Shown here: piece after piece, positions 55,601 to 64,000 of the stretch
How the letters are laid out: every line of letters begins with the position of its first letter
Numbering within the stretch: position 1 is the first letter of the stretch
Assembly (NCBI GenBank): GCA_963978895.1
Contig: OZ022238.1
Location: 16,485,892-16,549,891 of the forward strand
Length of the DNA stretch: 64,000 bases
Direction: 5' to 3'
Origin: Erpobdella octoculata
Lineage: Eukaryota; Annelida; Clitellata; Hirudinida; Erpobdellidae
Program-made: the position numbers and the translations under genes
Notes under the pieces: model-generated
What the model saw: the letters and a program-made list of their open reading frames with translations, nothing else
Database searches by the model: none
What the model was told of the DNA's origin: nothing

Positions 55601-58575
55601 CGAGCCGGAATGAAATTCTTTGTTTTGTTACCCATATGGAATTTGGAGCAAAGTTTCACCCGGATGCCCTTCCTGTGAACCTCCCTTTAGTCGCCTTTTA
55701 CGACACGCATAGGAGGATACACGGTGGTTCTATTCTATCGGCCCGAACCACAAATCGTGTGCAGGAAAATTAAAATTTTAAACAATATTCCAATTTCATT
55801 TACCTACAATTTGTGGTTAATCAACATTTTATAAAAACTACCCAGTACCTCAACAGATCCATCTACCAATGAAAACGACAATTCATAATATTGGAAACAC
55901 CACAAACATTACCATATGTACATCCTTACTAAAACAACTCAAATTTATCTCCTCTAGCCAAACAATAACTATGCTTCAATTTAAATTAAGAGTTCTATTA
56001 ATATAACTGGCCTAATAAAGACATTTTTTTATTGTGTTATTGTAGGTTTTCAATGACTATCCCATTATAATGAGATATATATATTTGTCATTCATCATTT
56101 TGGCCATTGTAAAAATAGAAACAATCATAATAACCTGATTTAGACTAAAATCAAAACAACTACTCATAAAAACCTGAACAGGAACTCCAATCTTAAGCAA
56201 AATGTCTTCCACTTTCGACTTAAAATCGCTGATCTTAACCTTGCCTTTTGACAAACCCATCTGTGAATTAGGTATACAAAATTAATTTCAAATAAATAAT
56301 ATAACAATGAAGAAGAAACGAAAATAACTATATACTTGCGGTAAAAGTATACGACCAAATTCATTGAAGTTATTATTTTCGATAAAGTAAAAAATCTAAA
56401 TAAATAATATCTTAACATAAAAAGTTATGGATTACATGTTTAGCTGAATAACCAGCACTTTATGCATGCTTTACGCATGAAGCATGTGAGTTTTTCGATG
56501 CAAAATTGAACAAAAATGCACAATGAAATATATTTAAAAACAAAATTTTCAAACAAAAATTATTATTATAATTTTTTTTAGGTTTATTTCTAAAGCTGGT
56601 TTATGGCTTTAAATGTTCAAGCAACCGCCGAACTTTAGCGACTAATAACTTTTGATTTAAACATTCTAACCCTAAAGTGGTTTAACAAATCGTGTTCAGC
56701 GTCTCAAAATCTTAAACATTTCAACCCTTAAGTGGCTTAACAAATTGCATTCAGCATCTCAAAATCTATCATCGTGAGTTTTTTCAGAGCTGCAAATGAT
56801 AATTGGGGGACATACATACATACATACATACATACATACATACATACATACATACATACATACATACATACATACATCATTGCACTTTTATAATAGGAAT
56901 TTTAAAATAAAAACAAACCTGATTTGAAAAAAAGACAATTTTGTAGCCATTTCTGTGCAGTTCTTTCAACCTGCCAGGAACCTCAGGAAGAAGAAATCTA
57001 AATAAAATTTGGACATGATTTACATTACTTTGATAAGAAAAACTTTTTTCAAAATAATTAACAAAAAATCACATTGTCAAAAAATGGCGCAACTATTGGA
57101 CAATCGAATGATTTAAAACACCGAGCTGATCCAACGTGGTGTGTTTCCTCCTGTCGGTCGCAAGACAGACCAATCAATCGCTAAGCTAACTTTCCGTCTT
57201 ACTTTAAATTTTCCAACTTACTTCCAATCGTGAGTACTCGTAGGAAAAACTTTTCCAGACTGAGTTGTAATAATCGTCCCATCCAAATCAAAACTGGCAA
57301 CCTTAAAGAAATTCAAAACTCTCTTTATTTCAATTTTTTAATCTATTCAAGTAGAATTCTTAAAAATTTTAATTATATTTAAAACCACAATCACACCCAC
57401 CGAGGGGAAGCAAAAAGGGCAAATGCCTAGGAGCCAAGGCTTTAAAGAGTCTAGAATAATAATATAATCTTTTTAAAGCTTTGCAAATTGGCTGGTACAG
57501 CAGTTCAACAAGGCTCATGTTATATTGACAATATTGGCAAGCAATCAAATATGGATGTCTCTATTATTACTTAGTAGATTTGTTTTATTTTTTATTTTTA
57601 CATAAAAATAATAAATAAAACATAATTAAACTCAATTTCAAACATACAATATTTTTTACATTTATAAAGTATTTCTAGTTTCAGGGTTAAACTCATTATT
57701 TAAATCTGGCAGCTTTTTGGAAACGAAGAAGTTTTAATGAGACTGAGACGAAAATCCATTAAAAAAAAAGAACCAACGCATTTTTCTACTAAAATAACAA
57801 ACCTTTTCTGAAGCCGATAAATCTTTACTATGAAAGATGAGTAATTTGTCTTCGTTACACCACGACTTGTTCTCTCGAACCACCGGTGGAAATTTACTTT
57901 TCTCGAAAACATCACTCTCGATCCTCCCCTTCGTAGTTGATGAAACTGCAAAGTTCTGCTTCATTTTCAACAACTTCTCTTCAACTGACCTCACTCGTAA
58001 CAATTCATCATCATCAGCACCACCTTCAGCATTATCATGGCTTTCCGTCAATCGTTCTTTGTTGTTATCGATTTTTCTTCTTTTAGGAGTTGGTTGGTTG
58101 TCATCAGACGGATTTTCATTTATGAAAGTTCTCTTGCAAGAGATTTTGTTCTCTTTTTCGATCAGTAATTTGAGTAATTTGTAATTATATTCTGCCTTCA
58201 GTAGAGATAGAATGTCCTCTTCTTTCATAACATAGCTCTCTCCGTTTTCCAGATTTCTGCCATTTAATGTACTACTATGCTTACCTAGAAGTTTCAGCTG
58301 CACAACAGGTTCGTGACCACAATCAGCAAAAAGTTCCACTGAAAATTAAAAGAAGAAGCAAATAAATAACACACAGAGACAGAAATCAACCACTTCATGA
58401 CTTATCACTACGAACTAACTCTAACCATAAACTATTTCTAACCCTGATTTCTGGAAACCTTGTTGTTTACTATTCCCGTTTCACGACTTCTACCGATAAT
58501 TACTTTCTCTTTGTGCTTCAATTCAATCGGTAAATGCGATCCGTCTACGGGGGATAAAAATATCTTAAAGGACAT
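46693..58575 (-). CDS. PNKP: Bifunctional polynucleotide phosphatase/kinase (PNKP)
   Basis: PNKP restores 5'-phosphate and 3'-hydroxyl ends at DNA breaks for base-excision, single-strand-break and end-joining repair in the nucleus. Sixteen exons: 58575-58443, 58338-57803, 57301-57222, 56997-56919, 56260-56174, 54844-54773, 54490-54442, 54103-54036, 51395-51303, 51148-51080, 48704-48677, 48523-48462, 48160-48051, 47720-47633, 47264-47203, 46816-46693. They total 1740 nt, 579 residues plus TGA, all phases compatible. Residues 1-105: FHA domain (IIGRS R29; SRNQ R42), which docks phosphorylated XRCC1/XRCC4. 129-133: PKRRK nuclear signal. Phosphatase: D228-L-D230-G-T, then [12 protein letters not shown] and VGDAAGRP across exons 7-8. 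Kinase: P-loop GYPASGKS (428-435), [18 protein letters not shown]. About 60 residues longer than the human protein, mostly in the FHA-phosphatase linker. Acceptors and donors are all AG/GT. Confidence 0.93.
48938..49280. repeat. ~171-bp tandem duplication in a PNKP intron
   Basis: Two nearly identical units (48938-49108 and 49109-49280), each with ATTGCAGCGCCACCTTTTTT and AAGGCTGACAGTGTAC. They lie in the intron between exons 10 and 11. Confidence 0.9.
49768..51033. mobile_element. hAT-like non-autonomous element in PNKP intron, 8-bp target duplication
   Basis: Ends TAAGCTTCTGCGTCCCG and (reversed) TAAGCATCTGCGTCCCG differ at one of 17 bases and are flanked by CAAATTAG on both sides (49760-49767, 51034-51041). 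Inside the left end are ACGATACGATACGATT reiterations; inside the right end GATACGGGATCTCCCGTATC and ATCTCGATTGAATTCGAGAT palindromes. No transposase. Its right edge is only about 46 bases from exon 10 of PNKP. It has the same end start as 34727-35574. Confidence 0.85.
52203..52302. repeat. ~50-bp tandem duplication in a PNKP intron
   Basis: AATATTATAAAAATAAAACT followed by TAAATTTAAAAATTTACCTT occurs twice in a row in the intron between exons 8 and 9. An unresolved repeat with AGTAGCCCACGTCACTCACT near 53160 and GACGGGCTATCTCTAGTATA near 53706 also lies in this intron; the two ends are imperfectly inverted. Confidence 0.75.
54255..54440. repeat. CAAACCTCACACAACAAAATTA minisatellite in a PNKP intron
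   Basis: About nine diverged 18-24-base units such as ACAAACCTCCAACAAAAATT occupy nearly the whole 338-base intron between exons 7 and 8, directly against the exon 7 donor (54441). Confidence 0.85.
55445..55755 (-). repeat. Dispersed repeat with CGCCTTTTACGACACGCATA motif
   Basis: An (ATC)n/(TCA)n run leads into GTCCCTATTCCACGCTATGC, GGATGCCCTTCCTGTGAACC and TTTAGTCGCCTTTTACGACA, ending at ATCGGCCCGAACCACA. This GC-richer block in an AT-rich intron (between PNKP exons 5 and 6) has the look of a SINE or LINE tail widespread in invertebrates. Class and orientation are uncertain. Confidence 0.5.
56813..56877. repeat. (CATA)n microsatellite in a PNKP intron
   Basis: About 16 uninterrupted CATA units between PNKP exons 4 and 5. 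Confidence 0.95.
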
Positions 58576-60480
58576 AATTTTAATTTATTAAATGAATTTA
58601 AGACTTTAAGCTTAGAAACGCCGATGATTGATTTCAACAGTTAAGAGATCGAAGAAGCTTCGTTTTTAATCTAATTTGATAAGAAAAAAGATAACCATAG
58701 TCAGAAAAATTTCATTGATGAGGTATCAAACAACACGGAATTTCGTAAACACCTAAACCCAACGCAACTAAGTCTAAGAAATGTTTTTTTACACTACGAC
58801 AGCAAGCTTAAAATGACATTAGAATTGCATTTTGATGATCATTGATCATAACATTACGAAATCTTTCCACTGAGCGGCTTGCGCTTTTTTTTTGCATAGC
58901 ATGACCCAATGCTCAAAAATAACATTCAACTTAGCATTTCAATCGATGCGTCTCATATTCAATCAAGTTTTTATTTCTTTGTAACAAGCAAATGCGACCG
59001 TTTATTAGAATCCAGCGAACAAAAATGTTGAATTTGGGATCAGACATGTCAGAGTAAAAACCGTTTATTCGACTAATTTTCTATGCAGTAGCACCACATC
59101 CCACGATATAATTACCACGGTGTTACAACTCATTTGCTTCTCAACACGAGTGAGTCAGCGTACAAAGACCAATGTCATTACGTAAAAAGTACTTGTACTA
59201 CAATGCGTGATGCCTTACTTCAACGCACACTTATGCTAGTGCTGAAGCTGCTGCTATAATGTTTTCAGTAACTGCAGCATATCCAAACCTTGAATGACCA
59301 CAGCTTCACTCACAATAAAGTCTTTTTTTGGATGCCCTGTCTTAAACTGCACAATACGGAACACTGTTTCTCTTGAGAGTAGAAACCATTAAGATAAAAA
59401 CACTTGAGAGTATGGCATCTCCTTCACACGAGCTTCCCTGAGCTGCTGCAAACTTAAAGCTGCAATGTATGCAAGGTAAACTGCAAATAAGTGTGGAGAC
59501 TGGAGACACAAACAAAAAAAACTAAATTTGATAAAATTTTTACAGAGCGACAAAATAAACCAATTCAACTCCACTAATTTATTCAGTTATAACACCACAT
59601 CAACTAAAAAGTAATAAAATAACATTATCATAATGTTAATACATCATGCATTTAAAATTGATAAATAACTATCTAAAAACCTGAAAACAAAACATGTTTC
59701 GTATTATTTATGTGAGGGCTATAATTATGCCCTCTACTTAATTTTCATATTTATTCCATAGACAAAAACAGAGATAGAGAAAATGGTGAAGGCTCTACAA
59801 AGCAGGCTGTGATACAAATAACATTTGAATATAATGCATTACAGCCACTTTGTGGTGCCATCCAAAATAATATAGCCAATTCTTGAAACTGCAACCCAAA
59901 AGTAGATTTTTACTTTCTTCACTTTCTTACTAAATTCCATAAACCTTATTCGTTGTATATTTTTTTATTTTCTTAAATAATAAGTTCTGATGAATACTGA
60001 AGTTACAAAGAACAGTCTGAGCAGCTGTGATATGAAAATTTCAACTATCAACATTTCACAGTTGCTTCGACTGCCTCCTTGCCTCAAAGCACTTTGAAAA
60101 ATAAAAAAATTAATTGAAAATCCTTGGTACTCCATAATCCAGCACACCAAACTTCAATGTGAAGACAGATACTATAACTGTAATTTTAATGATGAAAACA
60201 TTCAACTGCCTTATGTTCCAAGCAGACTGTGATACATATTTCAAGTATCAATGCAACACAGCCACTTAGAACACAAGAAAATTGATAGCAAGTCAACCTA
60301 GTTACCAAAACTTGTCAGCGGCATAGGCGAAATGCAAATAAATCCGAAGAGAGGCAAGTCAATGCGGAAAAACACAGTAGTAAGATGGCTAACTAATTTA
60401 CAAACATCTCACTACCCATGTCTTTCACATCAGCAGCCTAATTACCTAAAACTCTTGCTCGAGAACAAATAAAATACGCC
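58576..60480. other. Region upstream of PNKP; possible minus-strand exon relic
   Basis: On the minus strand, after an acceptor-like TTTGTGTCTCCAG (about 59507-59519), a frame reads SPHLFAVYLAYIAALSLQQL and REARVKEMPYSQVFLS, stops with TAA, then stays open for 43 more codons (RETVFRIVQFKTGHPKKDF, VSEAVVIQGLDMLQLL). I recognise no family. It may be a pseudogene exon or chance. The rest is featureless; PNKP promoter elements should lie just above 58576, but none is convincing. Confidence 0.35.
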
Positions 60481-60780
60481 ATGCCATCGAAAATACCTCG
60501 AGGAAACTAAAGTTACTTCAAAATGTCCGCCGTTGACACACTGCACGCCGGTCAGCTACGTATTAGTGATGAAATGCTACGGCCGAGTACTTTGTTCAAT
60601 TTTACATAAGGCGCCAAAAAGCCACAATAAACTAACTAGGCCATCTCTCGACGAATAGGATTCGAAAGAATTGGATCGCCGAATAGCCAGTCACGTGATG
60701 ACTTACCCACGCTGGGTCACGTGACGAGCAGGCATGAATAGGCGTTCTATTCACTGTCTGTTTACGTATTTTAGTGCAGA
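60480..60780. promoter_or_regulatory. CpG-richer promoter-like region with paired CACGTG boxes
   Basis: TCACGTGA at 60691-60698 and the palindrome GTCACGTGAC at 60716-60725 are 25 bases apart (start to start). They are E-box/USF sites, and the second also fits the lysosomal CLEAR consensus. CpG is visibly denser than around it, and AAAATGTCCGCCG (60520) resembles a YY1 site. On the minus strand a short frame MAYFICSRARVL (about 60483-60447) ends at a donor-like GGTAATT. This could be a bidirectional promoter or first exon of a gene whose other exons I could not find. Confidence 0.45.
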
Positions 60781-62106
60781 GACATTACAACGCGCGACTA
60801 CGACTCGAACAATGCAAAGCCACTAAATCGCCAATATATTGCGTTAACATTGCATGTCGAAATGCTCCACAATTATCGAATTCAACACTGAAACAGACCA
60901 GTTGCAAATTAAAGCAGGCCATCTTCTTTGTTTACCGAGTACCAGACAGTCCACGTTCCAACTTCGTGCAATTAGCACTAAAATAGACAAAATCGCAAAC
61001 TTGCAAATAGTTCAGCAGAAGTCAATTCCCCTAATCGGCAATTTACGTAAATACGAGACTCGCACTAGCTGTAAAAATCCCTTTTTCTTGAAAAAGACCT
61101 ACGTCTCCAACACCGAGCATCGCTAGTTGACATATGAAAGGAGCATCATCATTGGCCGTAGATTCTGTATCTGCGTTTCCTATTGGTTCTCAGTATTTCT
61201 ATGTAAATTTTCAATCATATTTCTTGGTGGCTAAAAAAGATGTGGCGCTTAATATTATTTTATAAAACATTTAAAATTAACAATTTTTAAAACATTAAAA
61301 AATTTTTTTTGAATTATATTATTTTTATATTAAATTTAAAACAACATAATAATAATGAAAGTCTTCGCTGAACTATTGGATTAACCCGCGTTGAAAAAAT
61401 AGATTACCAGAAAAATCCCAGTGTTATTCATTATTATTTAGTGCTACCCTAAACATTATTAGCTTTCAACTCTCACTCCAAATTACTAAGAAATGAAATG
61501 GATCAAAATTATTTACCTTATTTTCTGCACCAAATTTAAGTATAACAAAACTGTATTATTCAACTAACCGGACTAATGAATGTCTTAATATCAAATACTT
61601 TGTCTATACGACTTGAGCACTTAAACTCCTAAAAGTAAAATTGAAATTCTTAATAACTTTGTGAAAGTTTTAATAACCATTGTGGAATTCTGATGTCACA
61701 GATATAAAGTCGCTGACCTCTGATCTCCATGTAAGATAAGAAATCCATGTCTCGATTAGGCATGCTTGCCGTCCTTCCCATTTTAAGCACTTTCTCGGAA
61801 ATTTCCCGGAATCGGCTTTTGTTTTTGGTCACCCTGGTTACACATCCTGGGACACATATAAATCTCCGGTTTCTCACATTTGAGCGATTTTTCAGAGAAA
61901 AGATATCTTATTATGAAATCTGATATAAAATGTTAACTGTGTCAAATGTTAAAGTTTTTATTACATGCTTTTTTTAATCTCTATTCCAGCCATCGTCAAA
62001 CCGCAATGACCTATATAGTTTGTATAGCACCGTGATTAACAATGTTACTTAAACGGCGCTTTACAATGTTGGCAGCTGGCAGATAAGACTAGCGTCTGCG
62101 GTCCTT
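60781..62106. other. Intergenic, no gene recognised
   Basis: Plus-strand frames at 60774-60986 and 60854-61126 overlap in different frames and lack family signatures; they may be part of a transcript starting at the promoter-like region. A minus-strand frame at 61650-61877 is also unrecognised. Confidence 0.4.
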
Positions 62107-62330
62107 ATGTGTTGGTCTAGTGGTTTAGACACCAGTTTAAATATCCAGAGCACCCGGGTTCAATTCCAGGTTCGGGTAAGTAATTTCCTTGAGTAAGAAA
62201 CTAATTCGAATGTGCTTACGTCAACTCAGCGTTTCATTCTTTAATGGTCGATAACTGAGTACCAACTTCGGCTGGGAGTTAAAGTCGTTTGTGCTCTTGG
62301 GGAGCTGTTTTATTTTAACTTGATATAAGC
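62107..62330 (+). mobile_element. Diverged tRNA-derived SINE
   Basis: Head with TGGTCTAGTGG and GGGTTCAATTCC, then TTTCCTTGAGTAAGAAACTA and TTACGTCAACTCAGCGTTTC, homologous to the SINEs at 5080 and 31402 but with a different 3' half (GGTCGATAACTGAGTACCAA...). It may be a subfamily or a recombined copy. Confidence 0.75.
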
Positions 62331-64000
62331 TATCTGGTATTACCCTATTAAACGCAACATTCAGTTTAGATTTGGATACCTATGGAACTATGGGAAAACT
62401 TTATAAATATTTTTGTATTTTCAAGAAAGCGCAAGAACAGATAAGAACGTTTAGACTGATTTGAGGAGATGCGGAAATAATTTTTATAGAACAAAAGAGT
62501 ATAGGCTGTATAAGCATAAAGTTTTGGGGGTGACGGGACGACGGGATCGGCTGCCGCTTCCTGATCATGTCTTTCTCTCCCACTTTCCCGGAAAAATTAT
62601 CTAAACCTTAGAAAATTTAAATAGGGAAATTTTTAACTAAATGAGAAAGTGTTTAAAAAGCAATTTTTTACATTGATAGCAGTTAAAAACTACATAAGGT
62701 CCATTAGTCTTATTGAATTCTTTTGTAAGTTTTTCTTTCAATGTGGATGTAGATCTTCTCAATAAATATCGCTACAGTCTGTAGCTTCAATTTTTTTATT
62801 TTATTTTTAGAATGAATATAAAAATGAAGATATACATAAAAATATTATCACTTCATCTTTCTGCTGTCATTTTTCAAGAAATCAAATTTCGGAGAGGTGA
62901 TGAGTGTTTTTATATGAAAAGAAAGCTTTGGGCTGAATGAGTTTGGAAGCACGCGGTGTATACGGTGCCGTGGTAACCACACCCCAAATCCCTTGGTCGG
63001 GAGCACAGGTTATAAGAGCCCCCAAATTTCAGGCAATTTAATAAGTTATGAAAATCATAGGTGAGTCCAGGGAGTCGATACCCTTCAGATTCTGACAAAA
63101 AAACCTTAAATCCGGGAAAAAGTCAAGAAATTGTCGAAAAATAGGCATAGAAATTTTGAACAAATGTTTTTAAAACTCTTGAAATTTACCCGTGGTCCTA
63201 CAAATTAACTTTATTTCCAGGTCATCAGCTTTTAAGAAAAAAAGTTAAAGAGTTTTTTTTTAAATTATTAAAATCTTCAAAATTATCTGCGACCAGGAGC
63301 GTCATGCAAAAGCATGGTGAGGACATAATGTTTCAGAAACCCTCACATTCTAAAAATATATACTCCTAATACTAAACTTTTCTCCAAAATTAGCTGATGA
63401 CCGGGGTAGGTTATAGTCGTAGAAACTTTCCCGAAACCTTATATTTTTTTCCTCCAGAAATACCTTATGACAGGAGGGACAGTCGGTAATCGTAAGTATT
63501 TTTGCCATTTGTTTAAAACCTTGTTCAAATTTTCTTCAGAAATAGCTGTTGACCGATTGGTAGTCGAAGAGACCTTTTCCATTTTTTTCAAGCTTCGTAG
63601 CTATTTTCTTCAAACAAAAAATTAAGAAAACTACCTCTTGCTTCCTAAATGAATTCCTTGTCTGCGACTACCCTTCACACTTTCTTTCAGTCTATCGATC
63701 ATTTTTAGCAAAAAAGTTCTTATTTAAATAAAAGTTCAACTAGCCCCACCCACCTCCGACTCAATCCAGCATTGTTAGAAAAAATGTGGTACTACTACCG
63801 ACAGTCAAGTATTAGTCATTTAACATATTAGCCAAGGGCCCCGCTAATGTTTTTTGGGAGGGAGGCACTCACAACATAGCCCCGACACTGGTTGTATAAA
63901 CTATTATAAGTCTTAGATGTCAGGAGACTTATGTCAGAAGTGGCACGTATACCTATGTTATATGTTGCTAAAACAAGAAAATTGGCTTTTTCTCTTTCAG
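62331..64000. other. Intergenic with weak ~90-bp periodicity
   Basis: 63190-63650 contains diverged repeats of a unit like AAATAGCTGATGACCGGGGT followed by TAGTCGTAGAAACTTTCCC (about 63230, 63390, 63465, 63540). 62880-63100 is unrecognised. No gene seen up to the window end. Confidence 0.4.

Overview
This is AT-rich animal (metazoan) nuclear DNA. It has spliced genes with GT-AG introns, tRNA-derived SINEs, LINE, LTR, hAT and piggyBac relics, and very long microsatellites. FMRFamide-type DEG/ENaC channels, secreted F-type lectin/PAN proteins and a CsRn1-like Ty3/gypsy element fit a lophotrochozoan, most likely a gastropod mollusc. The species cannot be read from the window, and this placement is inference.

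Layout. 1-5.3 kb is repeats: a SINE, a broken CR1/Jockey-type LINE, and an inverted element built of 18-bp units. 5.97-8.13 kb (-) is a five-exon gene for an unrecognised secreted protein with a PAN-like cysteine region. 12.2-14.2 kb holds a dead hAT transposase. 15.0-16.6 kb and 40.1-41.7 kb are two intronless, intact DEG/ENaC channel paralogs in the same orientation. Between them lies a cluster of secreted F-type lectin + PAN genes: gene A (21.06-22.53 kb, four exons), gene B (24.45-32.57 kb, the same four exons but with a 7.2-kb third intron) and a decayed third copy (37.2-37.6 kb). Intron 3 of gene B holds a long-inverted-repeat element, inside which sits an intact-ORF Ty3/gypsy retrotransposon, followed by a SINE and a (GT)n tract of about 437 bp. 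Two piggyBac relics lie at 37.6-38.9 kb.

44.5-45.1 kb carries the CS+SGS half of an SGT1 co-chaperone, probably a 5'-truncated retrocopy. 46.7-58.6 kb (-) is a complete 16-exon gene for polynucleotide kinase 3'-phosphatase (PNKP, 579 codons plus stop). I rebuilt it exon by exon and every splice phase agrees. One of its introns contains a 1.27-kb hAT-like element with a perfect 8-bp target duplication. 58.6-64 kb has no confident gene. It has a CpG-richer stretch with paired CACGTG boxes near 60.7 kb that looks like a promoter, and a degenerate SINE at 62.1 kb.

The most interesting content is (1) the lectin/PAN array nested between two channel paralogs, with divergence confined to particular exons or extracellular segments, (2) the nested transposon stack in a still-readable intron, and (3) a group of non-autonomous hAT-like elements whose ends are made of short reiterated motifs. 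All exon models come from reading splice sites and frames by eye; there is no transcript evidence.
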